This document shows, one piece after another, positions 39,701 through 51,500 of a DNA stretch of 64,000 nt. Numbering within the stretch: position 1 is the stretch's first letter; the number at the start of each line of letters is the position of its first letter. Where the stretch lies: contig NC_134644.1 of the NCBI RefSeq assembly GCF_030463565.1, positions 103,102,765-103,166,764 of the forward strand, written 5' to 3'. Source of the DNA: Pelecanus crispus (Eukaryota > Chordata > Aves > Pelecaniformes > Pelecanidae). The position numbers and the translations under genes are program-made. The notes below the pieces were generated by a model. The model was given only the letters and a program-made list of their open reading frames with translations, did no database searches and was not told where the DNA came from.

Positions 39701-42700
39701 TTCATGCATTTATTCCAATTATTTCAGCTGAACACTTTGAAAAATCCTCGTGTATGGCTTGATGCAGCTACCCAGATTTTCTTCTCTCTCTCTCTGGCTT
39801 TTGGAGGGCTTATTGCATTCTCAAGCTACAATCCACCAAAGTAAGTAGAACTACAACCTTTATAAATTGGCTAAACTCTTGCTGCATTTTGTGCAATTTT
39901 CTAAAATTTTCAAAACCCTTTCCTTAGGATATTATAAAGGATCTTTTTTTTTCCTAAAGGATCTTATCAGCTGTTGTCTTTCTAAAAGGCCAAATAGATT
40001 TTCTAACAGGAAGGGGTGGGGGGGCGAATCTAAAAAACTAAAATGTTTGCAGAAATACCCGAGAGAATCACAGATAAAATACCGCCTTTTTTAGTCACTT
40101 CACTTGTTTGAATGTTATTTCTAGAAATGACTGTGAAAAGGATGCTGTGACAGTAGCAATTGTGAACAGCATGACGTCCCTCTACGCTTCCATCCCAGTC
40201 TTTTCTGTTTTGGGGTTTAAAGCAACCACAGGCTACTGGGACTGCTTGGACAGGTGAGAAACTTGCATTTCCAGTGTTATACTGTGGTTTCAATGCCTAA
40301 ATAGATAATGTGTTAGTTGAAAAACATACATTTAGAGAGTTTATTTTCACTAAAAAGGAAAAGCATCCGTATGGAGAAGTCTAATATAAAAATAGAAAGT
40401 ATTATGGTACTGAGGCAAGCATGATCAGGGGTAGCATTTGTAAGATGCAAGAAAAATTATAAAACGATGCATTGCAAGTGGTGCATCAAGGATCACATGT
40501 CAATCCAGACTAGCATTAGAAGTAGTTAAAAACCCAACACTTCTTCCTATTCCACCAGATTCACTAAGTTACTAAACACAAATGGTGGAAATGGTCTGGA
40601 GGGCTGATAAAATAAAAACAGAAATATTTTAGAGGCTGCGTCTGCATAAAGTAGTCAGAGTTTGTATCTGAAAGAGAAGACATTAAATAGTCCGAATATT
40701 TTCTCCTAACTATTTTATATATAAGTCCTCATTTAATATTTTCCTTTATATTGTAAATAATAGCACAGAAAGTAAACACAACTTTCTATTAACATCTGAA
40801 CGCATGGCATAGCATTTCCAGCCACATCATCTCCAAACATTTAAACTAACGATACATTGGCTTCTCTGGCAGGAACATTATCAGTATCATCAATGAATTT
40901 GATCTTCCGGAAGAAAGCATCATGAGACAGAACTATACAGCCTGGATTAGTTTCCTAAATTCATCATATCCAGAAAAAATTGCTGGACTCAAACTGAAAA
41001 GCTGTGACCTTCAAGAATTTCTTGATCAGGTAGCATAATTGCTTTCAACAAAGTAACCCTTAAACATAATATGTAGAAGGACTGGTATCTTCCTTTTTCT
41101 TATAAGTACTTGCACTTTATTCTACTTGTAATGAATATATTACATATAATCATGAAACAAAACAATTTTTAAAAATTTGAAATAATAGCACTGCTGTAGG
41201 ACAGTCTGAACACAAAGCTGTCTAGTATGGCATGCAAAATTACACATTATTATCACAAAACTAGTCTTCAAAGGTGGTCCTACCTGGAGCCTACCATGAA
41301 CACTAGATTCAGTCCTACTTTGGTTTACAAGTTTGCTTTTGGTTTTACAAAGTCCTACTTTGGTTTACAGCACAGCAGAGGAAACACATCTAGCTGAAAG
41401 ATTAAAGAAAAAGGATGCTGAATGGGAGTTTCCTAAATCCATATTTAGGAAAGTATGGAAAAAATCTATTAAAATGTTCACTGTTTGTTTTCAATCACAT
41501 AATGACCACAAGGAATGTATCTTATCAGTGCCTTCTCTTTTATCTTCCTTTCCCCATTGTTCTATTTCCTCTTGTCCTCTCCCTTTTATTTTTCCTCCTC
41601 TCTGCACAGGCTCCACCAATATATTAATTTTTTTTTTTCCCCTCAACCCCTCTCCCCCCCACCAAAATATATCATGAGCCCCTCCCTTTCCTTCCTTTCC
41701 AACCCTCCTAAAACACTTCCCCTATCACTAAACCAGATGTTTCTTCTCTGTTTACTTCTCCAACCTCATTCCACTTGCTCACCCAGTCCTGTTATTCTCA
41801 TTTACTACTCATCCATTTGTACTCCCTTGTTACAAGTCCTTACCACCTAATGAGAAAAGAATAGGACCATGGTTGGAGGAGAGAATAAGAAAGAAAGGAG
41901 CTTGAGAAAAAAATAAAATAAAATCTTACGACAAAAGGATGGACACATTTGCTAGAGACAGCGTGCTAATGCATGATAGCCTTAACACAGAATGATGGTG
42001 AAATAGGCTATTTCACTCACGTGATGGAGAAGTCCAAGGATGACATTCCAGCCCTGACACAAGTCAATTTCTGTTTTGTCTGGCTTCCTCCAATGGCACC
42101 CATTTCTGATTATACAGTTTGACATATTTTACTTCCAAATTAGAGCAACATTAGCATTTTTCAATGCTTAGATTTAAATATTCTTGTCCTTGGGAGACTC
42201 AATTCAAGACATTTGGCTGAAATTGGGGTTTTCCCTAATAGCCTTTTCTGCCCTGGAAATTATGTGGTTTTTTGTGATCAACAATTCACCAACTCTCTTG
42301 CTACCAGAGTGGCAATCATATCCTTATTTTCATCTTTTTCTTTCCAGCAGCTATTACATCACAGATTTTTAAAAAAACATATTCAAGATGGTTTTAGCAA
42401 AACAATTGCTACTTCAGTTACAACTCTCAGATCTGCTTTGCTCTGGACCCATCTCTCTGTGCAAGCTAAAATTCTGTTCTATGATTGTCTACACATCTCT
42501 GATAGACCATTTGAAATTAAAATCCCCACAAACACTTCCCACTACCCATTTTCTCAACTGCTGGCTGCCACAGAGCCTGACAGGCTGACCAGCACCCTTA
42601 ACTCCAGGGAAGGACAGAAGTGTGTTATAATTCTATGTGCATAAGAAACTACATTTATGCCATTATAATGCGTATTTTTATCTTTTTATGAATTCTGCAG

Positions 42701-45700
42701 AGTGTATCGGGAACTGGCTTGGCTTTCATCATTTTCACTCAAGCTGTCATTCTAATGCCAGGCTCCCAGGCCTGGGCCATCCTGTTTTTCATAATGTTGT
42801 TCTGCTTGGGCCTTTCTTCTATGTTTGGGAACATCGAGGGAGTCTTCACTCCTCTTCTAGAGCTTCAAATTATATCTAAATCAATACCCAAAGAGCTATT
42901 ATCTGGTAAGGTGTTTGCTTTGCTTTGTTCAAAGAAGGTGGCTTCTTTGTAGATGTGCAAACTACCAACTGCTTAACAAATATCATAGAGGGATTAAAAA
43001 TTTGTAATATTAACTTAGCTACCTCAGAGCATTAGTAAGGGCAGTGGATTGTGTTTGCAGAAGATAAGCACACAGATGAGGTAGCAGTTATGGCAGAAGC
43101 TGTCAGATGACAGTATTATATTGCTCTTGCCAGGTTTTTTCTTAGCTTGCAAGAGCTGTTTCAGTCTGAGAAAGCTTGTTAAATTGCTATTCCTGGAGTC
43201 AAGTTCACTCTGAGCTGTTGTAGACAACAGGAAGAGCCTTGTCTTCATGTAAGCCTTTAGCATCTAAACAAGTCACTTCAAGGCAACCAGTGACATCAGC
43301 TGGTCTGCCATAACCACCTGCGCACGAACTTACCACATCGTCGCAACTGTAAGATAGGTCAATTCATCCCTCTTTCATTCAGGTTTATGCTGCTACAGAT
43401 TATTTCACATTTACTGTGAACACACCAGAGTAGAAGATTACCACTTGGAAACCAAGGAATGAGTGTGTGCGATCCTGTTCTTGCACCAAAACTGGAATCT
43501 TTTCAACCAGAGACAGTTACTGAACCCAACCTGCTCCTCAAGAACCAGACTCGGTGAGAGTCTGAGAGATCCTACTGTGAAATTGGTCTAGAAGAATTGG
43601 TCTAGAAAACCTTCCGGCAGTTTGAAGTAATGGATTAACAATTCTGCAATGTGCCCTTTTAAATTCTTATGGGGAATATTGCTGTCATGCCTTTTTTAGG
43701 GTCTTCCTGTAGCATCTAAGTTATATCCTTCTCATTTTACAACTTTTCATGTAGAAACAAATTTATTTACAACTTGATGAGGTAACCATATTATTTTGAA
43801 GTTGATTTTCCAATTATGAGCTTTTTGGTTTTTTGGGGAAAAAAGAAGTCTGGAGCCAGTTTTACACAGCATTGAACCAAAGGCTGTCTCAGAGTCAGAA
43901 ACAAGCACATAGCACAAGGACACACAAATTGATTTGCAGCCCATGTCTGCATCCAGCAACACTTTCCTTCCCACTTTTTCTCTCAATTACCCCAAATCTA
44001 TATCTTGGCTAACAGGGAACTGACTGTACAGAAGCGTGGCGAAACCTAAACCATACATGCTGGGACATAAGGGACGTACATATTTGTAGCTCTGGGCCCT
44101 TTGAGGAAATGCGGGGACAGAAATCCAGGGAGCCCTTACATTTCTCAGGTGCCGGCTGCCTGTGCTTTGAGCCTGTGACTGCATGGAAATGAGGGCACTT
44201 GAAACTCACTACATCAGTCAAAAATTAACATAGGGAAACAGCATAGCGCAGCCCAGGCTGTCTGCTGGAAGTACTAACAACTGAGGGATGCTCCGAGTCA
44301 CACGGGTGCATTCGTCCTTCAACAGAGTGGTGCCTCTTGGCCATCACACAGGGGAAAACTGTGTTTGGGAAGTGATATTAGCTCCTCCCCTAAGGAAAAA
44401 ACCAACTTGTTGCAGCTCCATAGAGGGAGAAAGAATAAAAATCACTAGAACAAGAGCAAAAATACTTTAGAACAAAAATGTACTTACTAAGTTCAGTTCA
44501 GTACTCCAGTAACAAAGATATCTTTTTTCCCTTCAGGTATATTATGTCTAATTTGCTTCATCATTGCTCTGTGTTTTACACTGGGTTCGGGAAGTTACTG
44601 GATTGACATTTTTGACAGCTATGCAGGCTCGTTGCCTCTTCTAGTCATCGCTTTCTTTGAAGTGATTGGGGTCGCGTATGTCTATAAAATTAAAAGGTAC
44701 GTTGGAAACATGGAATTTTTTTCTCATAAGAGACAAATGCATTTTCCTCTCAATCCATGTATGTTACATGCAGGTATACAGTACTAACTTATTTCTGTTA
44801 CACTTACCAATTCTGTGAGTGTAGTTATCATTCTTTGCTTCAAGTCTCCTATATTTGTAAAACAGGAAGGATAATCTCTGCATAGCACTTATGGAAGGGG
44901 AGATCCTAAGTTTAAGTTTAAAGCTAGAAAGTCAACAGCCATTGTAGTTCTTCAGCCAGGAGGAGTTACACCATCTTTCAAATATCCTCCTGTTGCTGCC
45001 CTTTTGTATACTCTTGTATTTTTTGTTTATCATTATTCTCCCCTTCAAACTTCGTAATAAGCAACATGCAGTAACTCCCCCACGTTAAAAGGCTCAACCT
45101 GCATGCTGAGAATCTCTGCAGTCACAGACACTAATTAAATTCATTCTTTAGTTTAAAAGCTTTCCTATATCCTTTGTAATTGTAAATGCCAGGAACCTTA
45201 TCTCATTTTGATTTAGAATAAACCTTCCTTCTCTACTCAGGGCCCTTCCAGTCCAGAAATTTCCCCAATTCTCAATAAAGATTAATCTTTTGCCCTCTAT
45301 AATTTACTCAGTTACATGCTGGGACTTCACCTTTCCAATTCTTACTCTGGCATTGGGATCATGAAGGTCCTGATTTTCTATGGATCAGTTTGTATACTGT
45401 ATAGGTAATGAACTCACATTTGGCCAGTGCTGTTGCATATCAAGGTGTTTCAGTATCATCCCAACTTAAGTCTTACCATAGGCTATGATTTTAAAAATAA
45501 GAAACTGAAGAAAAAAATCATCTTCCTCAACTACAGATAAAGTCCCTGCATTAAATTTTTTAGATGCACTGTTAAGATCCTTGGAGCATTTCCCATGTTA
45601 AATAGTGACAACTCCAGAGGTTGTCTCCCCAGGCTATATCGTCATAAACAATTTTGCACATCCCTCTTGCTGCACATACAGCTAGCCTCAATCTTCCACG

Positions 45701-47948
45701 ATGCAGAGGTAGCAATAAAATCTGGTTTCACATGCTACAACAGACTCTGGATTCCACAGCATCTGTATTTTCTCTGTTGTGCTAGTAGACATATACCTTT
45801 TCCTCTTTGTTACTATGGGATACGAGCATAGTAAAATCACTTTTTCCTAGTTCTCAGCAGAATTTCCAGTATCTTCAGTTAGATTAACAGAATCGAAGAC
45901 AAAGCTGGTGTTTGAACACACACACACACACACAAATCACAATTCCTATTCCAGATTACAAAACTTTCTCCCAACTTGATAGACACAGGTTATCATGTAA
46001 CTATCAAACCCAGAACCATGTATCTACTGCCCATTCAATGTACAAAACTGCAAGAGGTATATGTAAAAGATCAGCTCCACGTCCAAATGACTGCCACTAC
46101 TGACTGCAGAGAAAGCTGGCTCAGGTTGCAATAATTTTCCCCCTGACCTGATTTGATTCATTTGGTGCTGGTTAATTCAGACTTCCTACTGATGAGCTAT
46201 GCTTGCTTCCTTGGTAATTTTGTCTTTTTTAAAAGTCTGAATAGTTCTACAGAACTGCTGTAATATTTTAATCACTTATTTGTCCTTAGAAACCATAGAC
46301 TAACTGCTCAGGTAATACAAACTGAGAATGTAAACTGATCATTCATCCCTGGTAGGGATCAATAAAGACCTACTTTATTGATATTATTATTTACTTAAGT
46401 CTGTAGTAAGTTATTAAAGAAGGGTATCGAATAGAAAAGATTTAGGGAGCTGTACCATGTGTTTAAAACTTATAGGAAAAAAATGAAAAAGTGAAACTGT
46501 TACCACTGTTACTTACATCATCATAAACATGCCTCCTCTTAAAAGGTTCAGTAAAGATGTGAAGTGGATGACTGGACGAAAACCCAATCTCTACTGGCAG
46601 ATCACATGGAGGTTTATTAGCCCTCTGCTCCTGCTAATTGTCTTCGTGGCCTTTGTTAGTCTTCAGATACAGAAGCCGCCAACCTATGCAGCCTGGAACC
46701 CTAAATATGTATGTTCCCAAATATTTTCTAAACTTAATAAATGCAAGAGTTGTATACTGTTCTCCCTTACCAGATCCTTTAAAATCATTGCTATCTACTG
46801 CTTACCTACGTAATGCAGCCTGAAGTGATGCAATGCTCAGAATTAGAAGGCTCCAGCAGGCACAGAGGTTACAAGGTTACATGTACTGAAATGCTTTCCT
46901 GTTAACAGGGCCTCTTCTTGAGACAACCCACATATGCCGTGCTCCATATTTCTTTCGGATGTGCGTAATGCAGAGAACTGTTGAAGTGAAATGTCTCACA
47001 GAGACTCCAAACCTACAGGGGGTTCAGAGGTGGAACAAATGCATGAGCAGAGCTTTAGAGCTCTGTAACAGATGCTGGGGATGAAAACACTTCTCAGTGA
47101 GAATTACTGATATCCCTGGGGCCCTGATGAATATATGAATGCGTAACTTTGACAGGCAGACAGGGAGGGAGGCAGTGGTCCGAGAACAGTGTTGGTTAAT
47201 CCAGCACCAAAGAGGTGTCAATGCTGAGAACATTTGATCTGGATGGCACTATCTCACATCAGTTGCAGTTTCTTGCATACTTCTCAAATACACTCTGCAT
47301 AGGGGTTTGAAAATCAATTCTGGCCTTAAACTGCATGAGGATTGCAGCCACCCTCACGGAAAGATGTAATCTTTCCTATTTGGCAAAGATCATGCTTGGT
47401 AATTGCTGAAAGCAGGTAAGCTTTGAGTACTTACAAGAATAATCAGAGCTTAACCAAGGGAGGGTGAAAGTTTGATAACTCTTGGGGCAACCCTTGCATC
47501 CCTAGGAGTATCTCACACTTCCAGCTATAAGTCTTTGAAACTATAAAACATTTACAGCCATCTTTGAGACCCAGGAGAAGGGTATACAGAGGACATGGCC
47601 AATGAAAGCTACCATAGAGCAGGAGTCAAACTTTTGCTCCTCTTACTATAACAGCATAAGAAAATGCATGTGGAAATCATAGCAAAATGTAATTGTACCT
47701 ACCAATTATTTCTTTTGCTTGCTTTTTTATCTCCATAGGAAGACTTCCCTATGAAAGAGGAGAAAGTCTATCCACCTTGGGTACTGGCCATCTGTGTGCT
47801 GTTAGCTGTCCTTCCTTGTGTGTTTGTACCTCTGGTAGCACTCTTCCATCTGATCAAACGAACGTGCAGAAGAAAGGACCCAAGCTTTGTACCACCAGAA
47901 GTGTTTTCATGTCAGGGGGCTAACAGCAACTTTTCTTATCCAAAATAA
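18636..47948 (+). CDS. SLC6A18: SLC6A18 (B0AT3/XT2), neutral amino acid transporter, complete
   Basis: Exons: 18636-18792, 27850-27990, 29358-29495, 33791-33972, 34369-34479, 39728-39840, 40125-40253, 40873-41029, 42701-42905, 44537-44696, 46546-46708, 47739-47948. Total 1866 nt including stop, 621 residues, close to the human 628. All twelve TMs are present: TM1 [16 protein letters not shown] carries the SLC6 sodium-site signature and TM6 has [16 protein letters not shown]. The start is the only ATG in the exon ahead of the conserved RPKWDN segment, and -3 is A. Family knowledge: an apical kidney and gut transporter for small neutral amino acids (mouse: glycine, alanine), stabilised by collectrin or ACE2. 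It was assigned as A18 rather than A19 or A20 from residues such as [29 protein letters not shown] and AAWNPKYE, and from lying between SLC6A19 and TERT. All introns are GT-AG; no premature stop or frameshift. The 9.1 kb first intron is the largest. Confidence 0.95.
19616..19664. repeat. short local duplication (ACCAAGTAGGTA)
   Basis: ACCAAGTAGGTA occurs at about 19616 and again at about 19652, with a related ACCAAGTATCTA between them. A small imperfect tandem array in SLC6A18 intron 1. Confidence 0.6.
23050..23395 (-). mobile_element. CR1 LINE ORF2 C-terminal fragment
   Basis: On the minus strand it encodes the region after the reverse transcriptase: [20 protein letters not shown], then [40 protein letters not shown] and [12 protein letters not shown]. 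The frame is nearly intact over about 110 residues, so the copy is fairly young. It is truncated at both ends and lacks the 3' octamer tail. Antisense in SLC6A18 intron 1. Confidence 0.93.
27850..27990 (+). CDS. SLC6A18: SLC6A18 exon 2
   Basis: 141 nt, acceptor TTTTCAG, donor G|GTACGT. Encodes TM2: [20 protein letters not shown], then [15 protein letters not shown]. Confidence 0.95.
29358..29495 (+). CDS. SLC6A18: SLC6A18 exon 3
   Basis: 138 nt, acceptor TCTGCAG, donor G|GTAACT. Encodes TM3 ([16 protein letters not shown]) and [19 protein letters not shown] with an NRT sequon. Confidence 0.95.
29496..33790 (+). other. SLC6A18: SLC6A18 intron 3
   Basis: 4295 nt. It contains the old LINE fragment near its 5' end and an A15 tract near 30190. 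Two GC-richer patches (31790-32170 and 32850-33400) carry open frames on both strands but no recognisable domain. Confidence 0.85.
29886..30075 (+). mobile_element. old LINE (CR1-like) ORF2 endonuclease-region fragment
   Basis: Encodes RRLLLxxxxxxFLxQxIxxPTRREAxLDLVL-like text; the actual residues are [20 protein letters not shown] and LVLS. This resembles the CR1 ORF2 stretch between endonuclease and reverse transcriptase. The frame then decays into stops. It lies in SLC6A18 intron 3. Assignment is by pattern memory only. Confidence 0.5.
33791..33972 (+). CDS. SLC6A18: SLC6A18 exon 4
   Basis: 182 nt, acceptor TTTCCAG, donor AAG|GTACGG (the same unusual GTAC donor core as SLC6A19 exon 4). 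Encodes [14 protein letters not shown] (sequon NVT) and TM4, ending [10 protein letters not shown]. Confidence 0.95.
34369..34479 (+). CDS. SLC6A18: SLC6A18 exon 5
   Basis: 111 nt, acceptor CTTTAG, donor AAT|GTAAGT. Encodes TM5 ([18 protein letters not shown]). The His in LIHG replaces the usual Arg of LIRG. Confidence 0.95.
34480..39727 (+). other. SLC6A18: SLC6A18 intron 5
   Basis: 5248 nt. Apart from the coding-like remnants described separately (35553-37360), it is AT-rich with an A-run near 36520. No other gene is seen. Confidence 0.85.
35553..37360 (+). pseudogene. coding-like remnants of an unidentified gene in SLC6A18 intron 5
   Basis: Two separated plus-strand blocks read like protein but are broken. 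Block 1 (about 35775-35999) reads [20 protein letters not shown], then stops at 35847, 35883 and 35892, then [16 protein letters not shown] in the same frame, ending in a good donor (G|GTAAGTG at 36000). Block 2 starts after a TTTCAG acceptor at 37019, in matching phase, and reads [20 protein letters not shown] and LPRNKKD. After a stop it shifts frame into a helical, Glu-rich stretch ([17 protein letters not shown] and onward) to about 37360. An acceptor-like TTTTTCTAG lies at 35544-35552. I do not recognise the protein. It could be a decayed duplicate gene copy or chance. Confidence 0.25.
39728..39840 (+). CDS. SLC6A18: SLC6A18 exon 6
   Basis: 113 nt, acceptor ATTTCAG, donor AA|GTAAGT. Encodes [20 protein letters not shown] and [10 protein letters not shown] (TM6). 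Confidence 0.95.
40125..40253 (+). CDS. SLC6A18: SLC6A18 exon 7
   Basis: 129 nt, acceptor TTTCTAG, donor AG|GTGAGA. Encodes [20 protein letters not shown] (TM7) and [15 protein letters not shown]. Confidence 0.95.
40873..41029 (+). CDS. SLC6A18: SLC6A18 exon 8
   Basis: 157 nt, acceptor TGGCAG, donor CAG|GTAGCA. Encodes loop 4: [16 protein letters not shown], sequons NYT and NSS, and one cysteine in [12 protein letters not shown]. Confidence 0.93.
42701..42905 (+). CDS. SLC6A18: SLC6A18 exon 9
   Basis: 205 nt, acceptor TCTGCAG, donor G|GTAAGG. Encodes [19 protein letters not shown] and TM8 with [12 protein letters not shown]. Gln-Ala-Val replaces the Glu-Ala-Ile of SLC6A19 in this loop. Confidence 0.95.
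44537..44696 (+). CDS. SLC6A18: SLC6A18 exon 10
   Basis: 160 nt, acceptor CTTCAG, donor AG|GTACGT. Encodes TM9 and TM10, with [20 protein letters not shown]. Confidence 0.95.
45916..45934. repeat. (AC)n microsatellite
   Basis: Nineteen bases of perfect AC dinucleotides in SLC6A18 intron 10. Confidence 0.9.
46546..46708 (+). CDS. SLC6A18: SLC6A18 exon 11
   Basis: 163 nt, donor TAT|GTATGT. The acceptor is CCTCCTCTTAAAAG, with a purine run next to the AG, so it looks weak. Encodes [20 protein letters not shown] and TM11. Confidence 0.94.
47739..47948 (+). CDS. SLC6A18: SLC6A18 exon 12 (terminal coding)
   Basis: 210 nt including the first TAA of a TAATAA pair, acceptor TCCATAG. Encodes TM12 ([20 protein letters not shown]) and a tail with a basic KRTCRRK patch, ending NSNFSYPK. 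Confidence 0.95.
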   Translation, partial: EDFPMKEEKVYPPWVLAICVLLAVLPCVFVPLVALFHLIKRTCRRKDPSFVPPEVFSCQGANSNFSYPK

Positions 47949-48532
47949 TAAATACCTGTTGTATCTGTCTGTAAGAAAAAATAAGACAACCTTTGTTAGA
48001 CATGATTACCTGTAGTATGGTATCACCCAACCAACCTGGTTTATGCAGTTCATATGCTTACAGCCAATCCCTAGCACTCTATAAACAGAGCTGCTGTGTT
48101 TCCTTTATTTTCAATCAATTTCATAACAGTTATATTAATCTTGTCCCCTCCTACATCTTGTCCTGAGTCCTACACACTGACCAAGTACCAGCCCCATTGC
48201 TTTAACCCTTTTCACGCATTACCAACTTCATGTCTCTCGCCAACCAGACTTTTAACTTGGAAAGCCTGCTAGTTATTGCATGCATCCTTTGTCTTCCTTC
48301 ACTTCTCTTCTAAATAAAGAGCCTGTTCCTAAGGATCAGCAACATAAAAATTGAAACACAAGCACCTACAGTTTCATTCACTGACTCCTCTCTGAGAGAT
48401 GTAGAATGGAAGCTCTTGAAGAGCAAGGACTCCTTTTGTCCACTACACACTACTTTCTGTAAAACCCTATATGCATTTAAATAGCAGTTATTTTATGATT
48501 GTTTCATATTCTTGCACATTGCAAAGAGCAAA

Positions 48533-48538
48533 AATAAA
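48533..48538 (+). terminator. SLC6A18: candidate SLC6A18 polyadenylation signal
   Basis: AATAAA about 585 nt after the stop. Other hexamers lie at 48313-48318 and at 47947-47952, the last overlapping the stop codon. I cannot tell from sequence alone which is used. Confidence 0.4.
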
Positions 48539-51500
48539 GCATCAGCAATTAAAAGAATGTACATTAAGTAAATGTGAGTAATTATTCTCTTACCTTAGCA
48601 GGTTCCAGAATTTATTGTAGTGGAAAATACTGTGAAAACCAATGTCCCCAATTTTTTCCCCTTAACTTCTCATACTGAACACAGTAACTGAATATGTAAT
48701 AAGAGTGCAGATGTATGGAAGCCTCTCAGTGAGCTGCAACCTTACATGACATGACAATTAAGTTAAACTTTACTTAAAAACAGGCTTTCCTGAGGATTCC
48801 TTTTGCCAAGATACTTGAGCAACCAGCAGCCTCTGAAAAAATATAGGGAAAGTATGTGAGGATAAGGTACAACAAAGCCTTTAGGCTGAGTAATTAAGAG
48901 TCAAGGCAAGAAGAGGAAGATTAAGGAAAATGGAGGCAATTTCAGTATTTAGCCTTGTGATAGGCTATGCAGTAATAGCGCTTCATAATGGGTAACAAGG
49001 GGAAGTCTGGGAGGGAGGTGGGGATGATTTTTATCTTGCTGCTTAAGGAAAGAGCAGGGTAAAGAGAGAGAGGCTGGGTTTTGTTGGGGTTTTTTAGATT
49101 TTTCTTTTTTAGATTTAGTATCCCCCTCACACAGCTGCTGCTGCAACCTCCTGTCCTGCAACTAGCCTGGACAGTAAGACTCTCCTGAAGCAGCAATAGT
49201 ACTAGCAACAGTGGCATCCAGTCTGTCACACCGGATCCACTGAAGGATCAAAAGCACACCGTGCCTCTGCCTGCTGCAAGGAAATGCACGGGTGAACTGT
49301 CTGTGTGCACAGCAGCTGCCAGGCCAGAGCCTCCTGGCCCTTCCACTACTGTGGGATGAGCAGTGTCACCCTGGGCTCCACATGTTTTTTTTTCTGAGCG
49401 CCATGGACTTGGCCAATGGTTTGCATGATGTTGTCCAGCAATTCCCCATGGTAGCCTGCCACCAGCCCCGGCCCTTCAAGTCAATAGAGGGGCAGGTACC
49501 CCAGCATGGAAATACAGATTCTCCTAGCAGGAACCTCACAAGTCATGAGGTCCAAGCAAACTTCTTGATCTTCTGCAGCTGTGTACTGTAAAGGCTGTTG
49601 ACAATGACATGGAATACTTCAATTGCCGCTCTGCCTGTTCCAAATTAAATTCGAAAGGTTATGAGTAAAAAAGGCTTTCATAAAGAATGACTAATAAAAA
49701 AACCCCAATAAAATTGCGATTTTGAGCATATCTTCATATAAAGGCTGCAAATACATAAATAAGAATTTTTAATTAACTAAAGTGTACACTCTATTATTCA
49801 TGTCTGACTACAGATAGCTAGATGTTCATTAAAATCATATATGCAGAGTATATGCAGCAGGTTTAAGTATTTGGTCAGAGATCTGTTCTTAAAGAAAAAC
49901 ACATCCAACTAATAGAGACACAAGCCGAGAAAAGAATTAAACTACACATACAAGACTTTCAAGTCTATAAATCCATTTCAAGTCACTGTCACGGCACTCA
50001 CAGACTTCTTGGCTTTTGAGCTGCCCCTTCCCGTTCACCAGAAGGGAGACTTCATGGGTCGCCAGACACACAGTTCAGCCTGGGATGGGACTCGGGGAAG
50101 ACAATTTTCAGCTCCAGTTAAGTACAACTCACAACAGGGAAATGCACTACCTGAAGTTACTGTTTAGCTGAAGTAGGCATTTAGAAAATGTGTTGAGCAA
50201 CTCTTGCAGGAACATTGATTTTCTGTTCTCTTCTGTGTGCTTCTGATGTGACCTTTACTAAAATTCCTGTGGCAGAACTGTAGCCTTATTCCAGTAAAAG
50301 TAATGCTACAGTCTTCCCCTTCCTATTCGTATGAAGCACAGCATCTTATAGGTACATTTTTCTCTTGAATAGCATGACTGATTTTGTTACTTGAGCAAGC
50401 ATGGACATGCAAACATGAAACTGAATCTGTGTTGAAGTCTTACATGCTAAGCACTTTCTACTTCTGCTCACTCTCCTCCCAATCTTTTACGTGCATATCC
50501 CATCAGATCTCCTTTGCTGCTGTGAACTCATACTGTTCTGACAGGCAAAGACTTTTCTAGAATTGTCTAGGCTGTAAGGACAGCCTGCATTCTTTGGGGG
50601 TAAATCTGTAAAGGACAGACACAAGCACGGTGATGTTCAGCCTTCAGCAGTATCCATAGCCCTAAGACAAGGAGCTCAAGTACCTATTAAAGGTACTTAA
50701 AAAGCCTGGGAAATAGCACTGAAACAGCACTATAAATAACAAAGCATCCAAATTATCATAAAACAATAAACAGAGAAAAGCTGCAGAGAGAAAAGTATGT
50801 TCTTCCTGGAACACAGGCAGTTCCTGACATTACAAAATTTGATACCAACCTCAAATTGAGATTCACAGTCCGTGATCCCCTCCCAAAAGAAAGCAGTGGG
50901 GAGAAGGATGCGTTTGATGGACACATGCAGATGCTACAATTTCCTCTAGAGGGGCTTCTGTCCAATTCCTCCCTTCCAGCCCTGCACAGACACTAAAAAC
51001 AATTTTCAGCCCTATCACTCTTCCTCCCCATACAAAGCCTCCAGCACTGGCTTTTGCAGTGGTTTGCAACACTTGCCACATAGGTTGCACAGTGCACTTA
51101 AACTGAGTGGCTTAGCTCTCAAACTCTCTACTTAGCTTCTCCTAAATACTGAAAGAATCTTAACCTCCCCACAACCCTCAAATCTTTTGCAGTTTTCCTA
51201 GCTTTCTAATGATTGCTGAAAATCCACGTTACAGGTTCAGAATGCTCCTAAGCTAATCCTTTTAATATTTCCAGACTCAAGTTACTCAACCCACCCAAAC
51301 GTTTCCTGTTGGCAGTTGCTGTTTAACATACTACCTTGCTACCAATTAAGCAGAAAATATTTTACCACCGTAATATATCACACTATTTCTTTCAGAACAG
51401 TTCCTTACAGAAGTAGCTTTATGGAATATTTCTACCTTCCCAACAGTCTAAACACCTCACTTTAGAGCATTAAATCTATGCCATTGCTACGGTTGATCTA

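Noticed and set aside
49292-49591. 99-codon open frame in a GC-richer stretch downstream of SLC6A18
   Set aside because: Neither strand gives a recognisable protein. It could be an old repeat, but I cannot support one.
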